64,000 bases of DNA, taken from contig NZ_SIRR01000001.1 in NCBI RefSeq assembly GCF_011634895.1, positions 124,001 through 188,000 on the forward strand. The letters are read 5' to 3'. A program made the position numbers and the translations under genes. The stretch is from Rheinheimera pleomorphica (GTDB lineage: Bacteria; Pseudomonadota; Gammaproteobacteria; Enterobacterales; Alteromonadaceae). The notes under the pieces are model-generated. The model was not told where the DNA came from. It made no database searches and saw only the letters and a program-made list of their open reading frames with translations. Shown piece after piece: positions 25,523-35,348 of the stretch (positions are counted from its first letter, which is position 1; every line of letters starts with the position of its first letter).

Positions 25523-26791
25523 TTGGACGACATATCGACGGGTACGCTGTTTATTATATTGGGCGTGCTCCTATTCATATCTGCCTATTTCTCGGGATCA
25601 GAAACAGGCATGATGTCTGTCAACCCTTATCGTTTAAAGCATTTAACAAACGAAAATCACAAGGGCGCTATCCGGGTCAGCGAACTGCTAAAGCGGCCAG
25701 ATCGCTTGATCGGGCTTATTCTGATCGGTAACAACCTGGTGAATATCGCGGCGTCTGCCATTGCCACTATTATCGGTATGCGTTTATACGGCGATCTGGG
25801 TATTGCGATAGCGACTGTTGTGCTTACCATGGTGGTGCTGGTGTTTGCTGAAGTGACACCGAAAACTGTGGCTGCGCTGCATCCGGAGCGGGTTGCTTTT
25901 CCAAGCTCGGCTTTATTAAAGATATTATTGAAAATATTTTACCCGCTGGTGTGGCTGGTAAACTTTATTACCAATGGCATTTTATCACTGATGGGCATTA
26001 GCCCGGAGAAACATCAGGGTAACAGCTTAAGTGCAGAAGAGCTGCGCACCGTGGTGCATGAGGCTGGCGCGCTGATCCCCGAACAGCACCAAAGCATGCT
26101 GGTGGGCGTACTGGATTTAGAAAACGCCACCGTGGAAGACATTATGGTGCCGCGCAATGAAATTGTCGGTATCGATATCAACGACGACTGGAAAGATATA
26201 GAGCGCCAGTTGGCCAATATGCAATACAGCCGCATTTTGTTGTACCGCGACAATATTGATGATGCCATTGGCTTTGTACACCCGCGCGAGCTAATGCGGT
26301 TGCTGATAAAAGAGCAGCTGACCAAGGCTACCTTAATGCGCGCGGTCAGCGAAATTTACTTTATCCCCGAAGGTACGCCACTTAATACTCAGCTGCTGAA
26401 ATTTCAACGCACCAAAGAGCGTATAGGCTTAGTAGTAGATGAATACGGTGATATTCAGGGTTTAGTCACGCTGGCAGATATTCTGGAAGAAGTGGTTGGC
26501 GAGTTTACTACTGATATCAGTGACAACAGCAATGAAGATATCCTGCCTCAGCCTGATGGCTCTTATTTGATTGATGGCAGTATCAACCTGCGCGATCTAA
26601 ACCGGGAAATGCAGCTGGAACTGCCAACCGATGGCCCGAAAACGCTAAACGGGCTTATTCTGGAATACTTAGAAGAAATTCCACAAGGTAAGCTGAGTAT
26701 TCGTCTGTCTGGTTATCCGATGGAAGTGGTAGACGTGCAGGATAATATGATTAAAACCGTGCGCTTTTTACCGCATTTGAAGAAAAACTAA
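25523..26791 (+). CDS. yfjD: CNNM/CorC-type transporter-associated membrane protein (YfjD/CorB-like)
   Basis: This 422-residue protein begins with a TTG codon at 25523; the first residues (DDISTGTLFIIL) align with E. coli YfjD, supporting this start. The N-terminal membrane domain (about 1-155) includes AYFSGSETGMMSVNPYRLKH and LIGNNLVNIAASAIAT. Two CBS domains (about 200-330) contain VEDIMVPRNEIVGIDINDDW and LVVDEYGDIQGLVTLADILEE. A C-terminal CorC_HlyC domain (about 345-422) has DGSYLIDGSINLRDLN. The family is linked to magnesium or cobalt efflux and homeostasis; the ion was not proven for this protein. Confidence 0.92.
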   Translation: MDDISTGTLFIILGVLLFISAYFSGSETGMMSVNPYRLKHLTNENHKGAIRVSELLKRPDRLIGLILIGNNLVNIAASAIATIIGMRLYGDLGIAIATVVLTMVVLVFAEVTPKTVAALHPERVAFPSSALLKILLKIFYPLVWLVNFITNGILSLMGISPEKHQGNSLSAEELRTVVHEAGALIPEQHQSMLVGVLDLENATVEDIMVPRNEIVGIDINDDWKDIERQLANMQYSRILLYRDNIDDAIGFVHPRELMRLLIKEQLTKATLMRAVSEIYFIPEGTPLNTQLLKFQRTKERIGLVVDEYGDIQGLVTLADILEEVVGEFTTDISDNSNEDILPQPDGSYLIDGSINLRDLNREMQLELPTDGPKTLNGLILEYLEEIPQGKLSIRLSGYPMEVVDVQDNMIKTVRFLPHLKKN

Positions 26792-26793
26792 TA

Positions 26794-26819
26794 AAAAACC
26801 GGCAGTGCCGGTTTTTTTT
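26794..26819. terminator. Bidirectional terminator between yfjD and the transglycosylase gene
   Basis: ACCGGC / GCCGGT with a 3-base loop, flanked by an A run on the left and eight T on the right. It can serve both convergent genes. Confidence 0.88.
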
Positions 26820-26836
26820 ACATCAATGCCCGCCAA

Positions 26837-27469
26837 TTAACCAAAAAACAGCCGCCATAACCAGCCACGTTTTAAATCATCTTCACAGCTTTTAAGCTGC
26901 GCCGCATAGGTTTTAGCGCGACTATCAACCTTCTTCGCTGTTTGTACCAGCCAGGCTTTCTTTTTATAGCTGCCGCGTTTATAACCGCCCCAGCCTTCAT
27001 GATAATTAAGATACTGATTGTGCGCATCCCATTTAGACACGCCATTTAAGCGCTGGCTTTTGCTGATATACCAGCCCATAAAATCAATTGCATCGTCAAA
27101 GTTATCGCGGCTGGCCCAAAAGCGGTCTGCTTCTTTGACATACTCGTCCCAGGTCACCGTCTTAGCTTGTGAATAACCGTATGCACTGCTGGCGCGGCCA
27201 TAAGGGATAAAGCCCAAAAACCAGCGCATTGGCGGCCGGGCATTGTGTTTAAAGCTGCTTTCCTGATACATAATGCTCATCGGCACATGTATCGGTACGC
27301 CCCATTTATCACGCACTTGCGCCGCAGCATCGTACCAGTCGCGATGCTCATAAAAGATCTCGCAAAGATTAGAGGTATTTTGTGGCGGTGGCGTGGCACA
27401 GCCCCCTAGTAAAAGCGTGGCGGCGACGGCCAATAACAACGGCTTTTTCATGTTATGAACTTTTTTCAT
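26837..27469 (-). CDS. Lytic transglycosylase-like (SLT-domain) lipoprotein
   Basis: This protein of about 210 residues has a lipoprotein signal (LLLGGCATPP) and a C-terminal SLT-like fold. IMYQESSFKHNARPP holds the expected catalytic glutamate; SSAYGYSQAKTVTWDEY is the GxxQ-type motif, and YLNYHEGWGGYKRGSY fits the end of the domain. It should be anchored to a membrane and cleave peptidoglycan glycan strands. Two starts are possible: 27469 (MKKVHNMKKP) and 27451 (MKKPLLLAV); both retain the lipobox and neither has a clear ribosome-binding site. It lies downstream of gshA on the same strand. Confidence 0.88.
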   Translation of the reverse strand: MKKVHNMKKPLLLAVAATLLLGGCATPPPQNTSNLCEIFYEHRDWYDAAAQVRDKWGVPIHVPMSIMYQESSFKHNARPPMRWFLGFIPYGRASSAYGYSQAKTVTWDEYVKEADRFWASRDNFDDAIDFMGWYISKSQRLNGVSKWDAHNQYLNYHEGWGGYKRGSYKKKAWLVQTAKKVDSRAKTYAAQLKSCEDDLKRGWLWRLFFG

Positions 27470-27530
27470 CCGGCTGATTCTAACAAGGTGCACGGATGCA
27501 ACCAAGTTTTATCTCCCTGGATTACTATTA

Positions 27531-27558
27531 CGGCTACCCACAGGTAGCCGCTTTTTTT
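27531..27558 (+). terminator. Terminator-like hairpin facing gshA
   Basis: Perfect 8-bp stem CGGCTACC / GGTAGCCG, 4-base loop, then seven T on the plus strand. No plus-strand gene ends here; for minus-strand gshA the order is reversed (T-poor side downstream). Confidence 0.5.
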
Positions 27559-29152
27559 ACACCACTTCATCAGAGCACTGCGGCACTTCGGCAAAATATT
27601 CTGCAATATACTGCTCAAAACTGATGCTGTCTTGCTGTTCAATGTCATGTTGCCGTTGTAAAGACTGCTCTGCCGCCGCTACAAACTGCTGTTCGTTGTA
27701 GAACTGATAAGGCTCTTGCATTAACTGCTGCCGGTATTGTGCTGACAATTGCAGTACAAAACTGCCATTATCCTGCTGAGTCGCCAGTAATTGATTTAGC
27801 AACTGCCCCGAAAATGTCTGCGCCGGGTCAAGCAGGCTTAGGTAAAACTGTTTTACTGCCCCACTGTAACGTTTGCTGCCATTGGCAGTATCAAGGTGTG
27901 TTGCAATCGGCATCATGTCAGCAAACAGCTCCTCAGCCCAATCCTGCATCAACCGAGGCTGATTGTGCTGCAACAACTCAAGGTTATTGCGCCGGCCGTC
28001 TGTTACCACTTTTTTCAGGTTCTGCTCAGTGACCGCCTGCTCTGCAGCAGACAGCGGCGGGCTGTCGTTAAACAGGCAATACAACAAAAATACATCCAGA
28101 AAGTGCATTTGTTCTGCCGTTATGCCAACCGGGCTGAACGGGTTAACATCTAAAGCCCGCACTTCAATGTATTCGATGCCGCGCTTGGCCAGCGCGCAGG
28201 TTGGCCGCTCACCCGATTCAGTGGTGCGTTTAGGTCGGATGGTAGAGTAAAATTCATTTTCAATCTGTAATACGTTGGCGTTAAGCTGCTGATACTCGCC
28301 ATCTACTTTAACGCCGATATTACGATATTCCTCTGAAGGCATACTAATCGCAGCATGCAGACCACTGATGTATTCTTCCAAACTGTTGTACGTGACGTTT
28401 AAACTGGACTGCGCACTGTTGGTATAACCCAAATCACTCATGCGCAATGACGTAGCATAAGGCAGGTACAAAGAGCCTTTACCCAGCGGCTGAAAAGCAT
28501 AGCGGCTGCTGCGCCCTTCCAGGAAAGATTTACACATCGCCGGAGAGGCACCAAACAAATACACAATAAGCCAGACATAACGCTTATAGTTGCGAATAAG
28601 CGCCAGATATTGCTCAGAGATAAAACTTTGCAGCTCGCCGCTTTGCCCCAATAGCTGCTGATACTGTTGCCAGAAGCTGTGCGGTAAAGAGAAATTAAAG
28701 TGTACGCCACTGATCGCCTGCATCATACTGCCATAACGATTGTGCAAGCCTTTGCGATAGAGGGTTTTCATCCGCCCGACGTTCGAGCTGCCATACTGCG
28801 CAAATGGAATAGCCTGCTGACTAGCAATAAAGCACGGCATACTGGCGGCCCAGAATTGCTCATCAGCAATATTGCGGCTGGTAAAGCGGTGTATATCGGC
28901 CAGTTGCGCCAGCGTGGTGTCAATATTGTCGCTGACCGGGGTAATAAACTCGAGCAGCGATTCAGAGAAATCAGTCGTGATCCACGGATGCGTTAATGCC
29001 GAGCCTAATGCAGTCGGATGCGGTGTTAACGCCAATTTACCGTCCTGCTGCACCCGCAGCGTCTCGCGTTCAATACCATGTAAAATACCGGTAACGGCCT
29101 GCGGGTTAATGCTGCTTAACTGCTGCAGCCGTTTATGAATTATTGAACCCAA
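27557..29152 (-). CDS. gshA: Glutamate-cysteine ligase
   Basis: This 531-residue ATP-dependent enzyme makes gamma-glutamylcysteine, the first step of glutathione synthesis. It matches the gammaproteobacterial GshA type: GILHGIERETLRVQQDGKLA near the start, HPWITTDFSESLLEFITP, ISGVHFNFSLPH, LFGASPAMCKSF, and GIEYIEVRALDVNPFSPVG. Length is close to E. coli GshA (518). gshB is not in the window. A 227-base divergent region separates it from the chemoreceptor gene. Confidence 0.97.
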   Translation of the reverse strand: MGSIIHKRLQQLSSINPQAVTGILHGIERETLRVQQDGKLALTPHPTALGSALTHPWITTDFSESLLEFITPVSDNIDTTLAQLADIHRFTSRNIADEQFWAASMPCFIASQQAIPFAQYGSSNVGRMKTLYRKGLHNRYGSMMQAISGVHFNFSLPHSFWQQYQQLLGQSGELQSFISEQYLALIRNYKRYVWLIVYLFGASPAMCKSFLEGRSSRYAFQPLGKGSLYLPYATSLRMSDLGYTNSAQSSLNVTYNSLEEYISGLHAAISMPSEEYRNIGVKVDGEYQQLNANVLQIENEFYSTIRPKRTTESGERPTCALAKRGIEYIEVRALDVNPFSPVGITAEQMHFLDVFLLYCLFNDSPPLSAAEQAVTEQNLKKVVTDGRRNNLELLQHNQPRLMQDWAEELFADMMPIATHLDTANGSKRYSGAVKQFYLSLLDPAQTFSGQLLNQLLATQQDNGSFVLQLSAQYRQQLMQEPYQFYNEQQFVAAAEQSLQRQHDIEQQDSISFEQYIAEYFAEVPQCSDEVV

Positions 29153-29379
29153 GTGATTTCCTTAATAGCAACGCGCCTGTGGCAGGAAATTGGGGCGCCA
29201 CAGCAAACTTCAAGACCAGCAGACAATTTAGCCTGCAATTTAGCGAACAACAATATTGTTTTAGTCAGGCGACCTTTAACATGAGTTAAAACCAAAGCCT
29301 ATCGGCTGCAAAAAACTGAGGAATAGATTAGACTTACCACCAAATGAGTATTTACATTCGCTAATAAACAGGTAGGCCA

Positions 29380-30927
29380 ATGAACCGACGTAACCAGCAA
29401 TTGATCAACGAAGAAGTCAGCTTTAGTGCCGAGCAGGAGCTGGTTTCCACCACAGATTTACGTGGCGTGGTCACTTACGCCAACCCGGCCTTTTGTGCCG
29501 TCGCCGGTTACAGCGAAGCAGAACTCGTGGGTAAAAACCATAACCTGGTGCGTCATCCGGATATGCCAGCCGCTGCCTTTGCAGATTTATGGCAAAAGTT
29601 AAAGCAAGGCCAATCCTGGCGCGGTATCGTTAAAAATCGCTGCAAGGATGGCCGTTACTACTGGGTGGATGCTTTTGTTACGCCTATTTATCAGGATCAT
29701 AAACTGGTGGGTTATCAGTCGGTGCGGGTTAAACCCGAGCCACAAATGGTCAGCCGGGCAAATCAGAGTTACCCGGCCATGTTGGCGGGTAAAGTCCCGT
29801 CAGACTGGCGCAGTAAGTTCGGTACCAAGCGCGCCCTGGCTTTTAGCCTAAGCCTTATTCTGGCAGTTTGTGGTGCCTGGTACTTTGGTGGCCACTTCCT
29901 GTTGGCCTTGCTGCTGCCGGCGTTATGGCTGGCTCTGTGCTTTGATGAACTCTTTGTCATCCCGGCAAAACTGCAACAGGCACGCAGCGAATTTGACAGC
30001 GTGTCACGCTGGATTTATAGCGGTTTTGGCCCTTATGGTATTGCTGATTTTCAGTTAAAAATGTGCCAGGCCAGACTGCGCACTGTACTTGGCCGTACTG
30101 CCGATAGCACCCACGCCTTAAATGACATTGCTGAAACCCAGGGGGAAGCGGTACGAATGACCGAGCAGGGTATTCATCAGCAACATGATCAATTGCGCAG
30201 TATTGTTGCGGCTACCACACAATTAAACAGCACCATCCGGGATATAGCTGAACGCACCCAACAGACACATCAGCAAGTCAGTGATACGCACGGTATTTGT
30301 GAAACCGCCAAAGGTGCGATGCAGCATACCGCGGCTACAGTGCAGCAACTGGCCACGGAAGTACAGGGCGCGGCCGCAACCGCCGACAGCCTGGCGGTAG
30401 AAGCAGAGCGTATTGGCGCAGTAATGAGCGAAATTCAGGGCATTGCCGATCAAACAAACTTACTGGCATTAAACGCCGCTATTGAGGCCGCCCGTGCCGG
30501 TGAACATGGCCGGGGGTTTGCTGTGGTAGCAGATGAAGTGCGGGCGTTGTCTTCACGCACACACAATGCAACCGAACAAATTAAGCAGTCTATTAGCGAA
30601 ATTCAGCAAACCTTGCTCAGCTGGGGCAAGGTAATGCTAAAAAGCCGGCAGCAAGCCGATACCTGTGTGCAGGAGACGCAACAAAGCGAAACACAGCTGG
30701 CCGAGATTTCACGCATGGTCGATAATATCGCCCACTTGTCATCACAAATTGCCACCGCCGCAACCCAACAGGGTGCCGTCGCCCAAGATGTACAACAAAA
30801 TGTCAGCCATATTCAGCAGATAGCTGAAACCAACCTGGCAAATATTCAGGTGGTAGCCGAAAACAGCAAGGCATTACAGCAAAAAACCGGCCAGATTGCC
30901 GGATTAAATAAAAGCTTCGCCAGCTAA
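29380..30927 (+). CDS. PAS-domain methyl-accepting chemotaxis protein (Aer-like)
   Basis: This 515-residue chemoreceptor has an N-terminal cytoplasmic PAS domain (about 20-125: [46 protein letters not shown]) like the FAD-binding redox sensor of Aer. A membrane hairpin follows at about 147-190 and there is no periplasmic domain. The signalling tip is intact: [20 protein letters not shown] then [20 protein letters not shown] (about 354-393). It should sense redox state or energy taxis cues and signal through CheA/CheW, which are encoded elsewhere. FAD binding is inferred from the architecture. Confidence 0.93.
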   Translation: MNRRNQQLINEEVSFSAEQELVSTTDLRGVVTYANPAFCAVAGYSEAELVGKNHNLVRHPDMPAAAFADLWQKLKQGQSWRGIVKNRCKDGRYYWVDAFVTPIYQDHKLVGYQSVRVKPEPQMVSRANQSYPAMLAGKVPSDWRSKFGTKRALAFSLSLILAVCGAWYFGGHFLLALLLPALWLALCFDELFVIPAKLQQARSEFDSVSRWIYSGFGPYGIADFQLKMCQARLRTVLGRTADSTHALNDIAETQGEAVRMTEQGIHQQHDQLRSIVAATTQLNSTIRDIAERTQQTHQQVSDTHGICETAKGAMQHTAATVQQLATEVQGAAATADSLAVEAERIGAVMSEIQGIADQTNLLALNAAIEAARAGEHGRGFAVVADEVRALSSRTHNATEQIKQSISEIQQTLLSWGKVMLKSRQQADTCVQETQQSETQLAEISRMVDNIAHLSSQIATAATQQGAVAQDVQQNVSHIQQIAETNLANIQVVAENSKALQQKTGQIAGLNKSFAS

Positions 30928-30934
30928 ACAGGTA

Positions 30935-30967
30935 AAAAATAACCCCGCGTTGCGGGGTTATTTTTTT
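30935..30967. terminator. Bidirectional terminator between the chemoreceptor gene and pssA
   Basis: AAATAACCCCGC / GCGGGGTTATTT with a 3-base loop, flanked by A and T runs. It lies between the convergent stops of the two genes. Confidence 0.92.
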
Positions 30968-30974
30968 AATCGTA

Positions 30975-31817
30975 TTAATCTTTTTCTGGCGCGGGTTTAT
31001 CCGGTGCCTGCCCTTTGGGGTCGTCAACCGGTTCAGGGCTGACATCGGTAAAGTCGGCATCATCAGAATCCCCTACTACATGCTCAAGCTTCAGCTTGCG
31101 CACACTGCGAATGGTGGTGACAGGGCCTGAGCAAGCATAGATAAAGAAAATACCGAATAACATTTCTGCCGGCCGTGAGGCAATCACCACAAACACCAGC
31201 AATACCAGTAAAATCGTTAAGAATGACACCCGGTCACGCCAGTTCAGATCTTTAAACGAGTTATAACGGAAGTTACTCACCATCAGTAAGCCTGCCGCTA
31301 TAGTCAGCAAGCCCACCAGATAGCCTAACTTATCGCCATTAACTTCATAAATACTGCCGACCCAAACCATGCCAGCGATAATGCCGGCCGCTGCCGGGCT
31401 GGCTAACCCCTGGAAAAACCGGCTGTCGGTAACACCTAAATTAGCATTAAAACGCGCCAATCTAAGCGCCGCACAGGAGACATAAATAAAGGCGGCTAAC
31501 CAGCCGAATTTACCGTAATCGGCCAGACCCCAGTTGTACGCCACCAAGGCAGGCGCCATACCAAAAGCGATTAAGTCAGACATACTGTCGTACTGGGCGC
31601 CAAACTCACTTTGGGTATTGGTTAAACGGGCGACCCTGCCGTCTAAACCATCAAAAACCATCGCAATAAAAATGGCCACTGCCGCCGCTTCAAAACGGCC
31701 GTTCATTGAGGCTACTATGGCAAAAAAGCCAGAAAATAACCCGCCAGTGGTCAGTAAGTTCGGCAGTAAATAAATGCCCTTGCGCGGCCCTCTGTCGTTC
31801 GTTTTAGGTTCTGTCAT
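30975..31817 (-). CDS. pssA: CDP-diacylglycerol-serine O-phosphatidyltransferase
   Basis: This 280-residue multi-span membrane enzyme makes phosphatidylserine from CDP-diacylglycerol and serine, leading to phosphatidylethanolamine. The CDP-alcohol phosphatidyltransferase signature DGLDGRVARLT followed by FGAQYDSMSD (about 57-83) is complete. It is the membrane type (type II), not the E. coli phospholipase-D-like PssA. The last 50 residues are an acidic, proline-rich tail (DDADFTDVSPEP) of unknown purpose. It is convergent with the chemoreceptor gene. Confidence 0.95.
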   Translation of the reverse strand: MTEPKTNDRGPRKGIYLLPNLLTTGGLFSGFFAIVASMNGRFEAAAVAIFIAMVFDGLDGRVARLTNTQSEFGAQYDSMSDLIAFGMAPALVAYNWGLADYGKFGWLAAFIYVSCAALRLARFNANLGVTDSRFFQGLASPAAAGIIAGMVWVGSIYEVNGDKLGYLVGLLTIAAGLLMVSNFRYNSFKDLNWRDRVSFLTILLVLLVFVVIASRPAEMLFGIFFIYACSGPVTTIRSVRKLKLEHVVGDSDDADFTDVSPEPVDDPKGQAPDKPAPEKD

Positions 31818-31885
31818 AACATACTTCTGTAAAGGAAACTGTCAGAGATTATAAGGGACATACCTTAGCATGGATAGCCTAAGAC

Positions 31886-31916
31886 AAAAAAGTGACCGTC
31901 GAAGCGGTCACTTTTT
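31886..31916 (-). terminator. Terminator of clpB
   Basis: AAAAAGTGACCG / CGGTCACTTTTT with a 6-base loop, 18 bases beyond the clpB stop on the minus strand, ending in a T run. Confidence 0.9.
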
Positions 31917-31934
31917 GTTATTGGCTGACCGGTT

Positions 31935-34511
31935 TTAGTGGCTACTAACGATAAAGTTACTGCCATCATGGTCCAATTGTACTGTGCTACCTGGTGCTAC
32001 ATCACCTTGCAGCAAGGCCTGCGCCAGCGGGTTTTCCAAATGCTGCTGAATCGCCCGTTTTAATGGCCGCGCACCATACAGCGGGTCAAAACCCACTTCG
32101 GCCAGCTTGTCCAGCGCCGCATCAGTAATACTGAACTGATACTGCCGCTCAGCCAAACGCTGTTCCAGCCGTGCCAGCTGAATTTTGGCAATGCTGCGAA
32201 TTTGCCCGCTGTCCAGCGGATGAAACACCACCGTTTCATCCAGCCGGTTTAAAAACTCCGGCCTGAACTGTTTGCTTAATACGCCCATCAACATGTCTTT
32301 CATCTGGCCATAGCTGTACTCACGGTAATGCTCTTGTATCAGATCAGACCCCAGATTCGACGTCATAATAATAACGGTGTTTTTAAAGTCTACCGTGCGG
32401 CCCTGACCATCAGTTAAACGACCATCGTCCAGCACCTGCAGCAGAATGTTAAACACATCCGGATGGGCTTTTTCGACCTCATCCAGCAGCACTACGGAGT
32501 AAGGCTTGCGCCGCACTGCTTCGGTTAAATAGCCGCCTTCTTCATAGCCAACGTAGCCCGGCGGCGCACCAACCAAACGCGATACCGCATGTTTTTCCAT
32601 AAACTCAGACATATCAATACGTACCATCGCATCGGGGCTGTCGAATAAAAAGTTGGCCAGCGATTTGGTCAGCTCAGTTTTACCGACACCGGTCGGGCCT
32701 AAAAACAGGAAAGAGCCAATAGGTTTATTCGGATCTGACAGGCCGGCACGCGAACGGCGGATAGCATGTGACACTGCCGTCACCGCCTCATCCTGGCCAA
32801 TAACTTTGTCATGCAGCGCCTGCTCCATCCGCAACAGTTTGTCACGCTCGCCTTCAAGCATTTTACTGACTGGTATGCCGGTCGCTTTAGACAACACATC
32901 GGCAATTTCCTGCTCGGTCACTTTATTGCGCAGTAACGTATTGTCGTGCATTTCAGCCTGCGAGGCTAAATCGAGCCTTTTCTCCAGTTCAGGAATACGG
33001 CCGTATTGCAGCTCAGACATGCGCTGCAAATCGCTGGCCCGGCGAGCTACTTCTAAATCAAGTCGCGCCTGCTCCAGCTCCGTTTTTATGTTCTGCGTAC
33101 CCTGCAGCGCAGCTTTCTCGGACTCCCAGACTTCATCCAGCTCGTTATATTTACTATCAAGCTCCCGAATTTGTTCCTGGATCATATCACGACGTTTTTT
33201 CGTCGCCTCATCAGTCTCTTTCGCCAGCGCATTGTCTTCCAGTTTCAGTTGGATAATACGCCGCTCCAGCCGGTCGAGCTCTTCCGGTTTCGAGTCCATC
33301 TGCATACGAATACTGGACGCCGCTTCGTCAATTAAATCGATGGCTTTATCCGGCAGTTGCCGGTCTGACACATAACGGTGCGACAAGGTCGCTGCAGCGA
33401 CTATTGCCGGGTCGGTAATTTCTACCGCATGGTGCAGCTCGTAACGCTCTTTTAAGCCGCGCAAAATGGCAATGGTGTCCTCCACTGTAGGCTCATCCAC
33501 CAGCACTTTTTGAAAGCGGCGCTCTAAAGCGGCATCTTTTTCAATATACTTGCGATATTCATCCAGCGTGGTCGCCCCTAAGCAGTGCAACTCACCGCGC
33601 GCCAGTGCTGGCTTTAACATGTTGCCGGCATCCATGGCGCCGTCCGCTTTACCGGCACCGACCATGGTATGAATTTCATCAATAAACAGGATCACCTGGC
33701 CTTCTTCTTTCGCCAGTTCATTTAATACCGCTTTTAACCGCTCTTCAAATTCACCACGGTACTTGGCACCGGCCAGCAAGGAGCCCATATCCAGTGATAA
33801 TACGCGTTTATCTTTTAGCCCTTCGGGCACCTCTTTATTAATGATTCGCAGCGCCAGACCTTCAACAATGGCAGTTTTACCTACGCCAGGTTCACCAATT
33901 AACACCGGATTATTTTTGGTGCGCCGCTGCAGTACCTGAATACAGCGTCGGATCTCTTCGTCACGGCCAATCACCGGGTCAAGCTTACCGGCTTCGGCAC
34001 GGGCGGTTAAGTCTACCGTGTATTTCGTCAGGGCCTGGCGGGTATCTTCTGCATTTTGATCATCCACTTTCTGGCCACCACGCATTTGCTCAATAGCCGC
34101 TTCAACCGCATCTTTACTGACACCGATTAGACGCAGAATTTTACCCAGATCGGATTTATCGTCAGTTGCCGCCAGCACAAATAATTCGCTGGAAATAAAC
34201 TGATCTTTGCGCTTTTGCGCCAGTTTATCGCACTGCTGCAGCAGCTGCGCTGTGGCATTGGACAACTGCAGGTTGGCGCCCTCCCCCTCAACCCGCGGTA
34301 AACGGTCTATCGCCTGGCTCACTTTTGAGCGCAGTTCATTAAAATTGATCGCCAGCTTGTTTAACAGTTCACGCACTGTGCCGCCTTCCTGGTTTAGCAG
34401 GGCAAACATCAGATGCACCGGTTCAATAAATTGCTGATCACGGCCCAGCGCCAGTGACTGCGCATCGGCAATGGCTTCCTGAAACTTACTGGTAAATTTA
34501 TCTAGTCGCAT
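31935..34511 (-). CDS. clpB: ATP-dependent disaggregase ClpB
   Basis: This 858-residue AAA+ chaperone rescues aggregated proteins together with DnaK. The N-terminal Clp domain (about 1-145) is followed by AAA-1 with Walker [14 protein letters not shown] (about 206-218) and [16 protein letters not shown], the coiled-coil middle domain (about 410-520), and AAA-2 with Walker [14 protein letters not shown] (about 605-617) and [14 protein letters not shown]. Length equals that of E. coli ClpB (857). It lies behind a sigma32-type promoter and downstream of rluD-pgeF, the conserved gammaproteobacterial order. Confidence 0.99.
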   Translation of the reverse strand: MRLDKFTSKFQEAIADAQSLALGRDQQFIEPVHLMFALLNQEGGTVRELLNKLAINFNELRSKVSQAIDRLPRVEGEGANLQLSNATAQLLQQCDKLAQKRKDQFISSELFVLAATDDKSDLGKILRLIGVSKDAVEAAIEQMRGGQKVDDQNAEDTRQALTKYTVDLTARAEAGKLDPVIGRDEEIRRCIQVLQRRTKNNPVLIGEPGVGKTAIVEGLALRIINKEVPEGLKDKRVLSLDMGSLLAGAKYRGEFEERLKAVLNELAKEEGQVILFIDEIHTMVGAGKADGAMDAGNMLKPALARGELHCLGATTLDEYRKYIEKDAALERRFQKVLVDEPTVEDTIAILRGLKERYELHHAVEITDPAIVAAATLSHRYVSDRQLPDKAIDLIDEAASSIRMQMDSKPEELDRLERRIIQLKLEDNALAKETDEATKKRRDMIQEQIRELDSKYNELDEVWESEKAALQGTQNIKTELEQARLDLEVARRASDLQRMSELQYGRIPELEKRLDLASQAEMHDNTLLRNKVTEQEIADVLSKATGIPVSKMLEGERDKLLRMEQALHDKVIGQDEAVTAVSHAIRRSRAGLSDPNKPIGSFLFLGPTGVGKTELTKSLANFLFDSPDAMVRIDMSEFMEKHAVSRLVGAPPGYVGYEEGGYLTEAVRRKPYSVVLLDEVEKAHPDVFNILLQVLDDGRLTDGQGRTVDFKNTVIIMTSNLGSDLIQEHYREYSYGQMKDMLMGVLSKQFRPEFLNRLDETVVFHPLDSGQIRSIAKIQLARLEQRLAERQYQFSITDAALDKLAEVGFDPLYGARPLKRAIQQHLENPLAQALLQGDVAPGSTVQLDHDGSNFIVSSH

Positions 34512-34547
34512 TCTGCTCTCCTACAAGCACAACGTTGTTGTGGTTTA

Positions 34548-34576
34548 AGATTGGGCACTAATGCTGGAATTTCAAG
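34548..34576 (-). promoter_or_regulatory. Heat-shock (sigma32-type) promoter of clpB
   Basis: On the minus strand CTTGAAA (34576-34570), 13 bases, then GCCCAATCT (34556-34548) closely follow the sigma32 pattern CTTGAAA ... CCCCATNT. It lies 36 bases ahead of the clpB start, between pgeF and clpB. Confidence 0.75.
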
Positions 34577-34603
34577 CAGCAGACGTCAAAAAATTGACTT
34601 AGA

Positions 34604-35335
34604 TCAGACTAACCAGATTGAACTGGCCATGCGGCCGGTTTGGCCATCGCGACGGTAGGAAAAAAACAGCTCGCTTTGTTGGTAAGTACAATAGCTGCCG
34701 CCGTATATCTGGCTAACACCACAGGCGGCCAAACGCTGACGCGCCAGCTGGTATAAATCAGCCTGATATTTACCGGCTTTACCGCAGATAAACGCTTGCG
34801 CTGCCGCCGGGTCATGTTTGATAAAGGCCTCGCGCACTTCACTGCCCACTTCAAACGCCGCCTGGCTAATGGCCGGTCCGAGATAAACCTGCACCTCGGC
34901 AGGTCGCTTAAAATGCGCCAGCGTGGCTTCGATGACACCATCACATAAACCGCGCCAGCCAGCATGTACCGCGGCGACCTGAGTGCCTGTGACATCACAG
35001 AGTAACAAGGGCAGACAATCGGCGGTCATGACCGTTGCCACCACCCCGGGTTCGCGGCTGATAGCCGCATCGGCGGTTATGCCCGCAGTGCTATTGACTG
35101 CTAATGTAGCAACAACAGTGCCATGCACCTGGTTTAGCCAAACTGGCACTGCAGGCAGCGCTGCTGCCAGTTGATACTGGCTGCGGTTTAGCGCTACCCG
35201 CGCCGGCTCGTCGCCAACATGGTTGCCCAGGTTTAGACTGGCAAAAGCACCTGTCGAGCAGCCACCTAACCGCGTGCTGCATACAGCATGCACATTCGCC
35301 GGGGCAGGCCAGTCAGGTAACAGCAGCCGGGTCAT
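34604..35335 (-). CDS. pgeF: Peptidoglycan editing factor / multicopper-oxidase-like YfiH
   Basis: This 243-residue protein of the YfiH family removes wrongly inserted amino acids from peptidoglycan precursors in the E. coli case; relatives have purine nucleoside or laccase-like activity. STRLGGCSTGAFASLNLGNHVGD, LNQVHGTVV, MTADCLPLLL, AAVHAGWRGLCDGV and FFSYRRDGQTGRMAS are diagnostic, with the His-Cys-His metal site visible in VHG, ADC and VHAGW. The ATG at 35335, 13 bases after the rluD stop, is chosen; longer frames run into rluD. Placement between rluD and clpB matches E. coli. Confidence 0.94.
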   Translation of the reverse strand: MTRLLLPDWPAPANVHAVCSTRLGGCSTGAFASLNLGNHVGDEPARVALNRSQYQLAAALPAVPVWLNQVHGTVVATLAVNSTAGITADAAISREPGVVATVMTADCLPLLLCDVTGTQVAAVHAGWRGLCDGVIEATLAHFKRPAEVQVYLGPAISQAAFEVGSEVREAFIKHDPAAAQAFICGKAGKYQADLYQLARQRLAACGVSQIYGGSYCTYQQSELFFSYRRDGQTGRMASSIWLV

Positions 35336-35348
35336 GTAGTTTGTGCCT

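Noticed and set aside
32653-33375. Long open frame on the plus strand opposite clpB
   Set aside because: It is a shadow of the highly conserved clpB coding strand; the translation is serine rich and has no recognisable motif.
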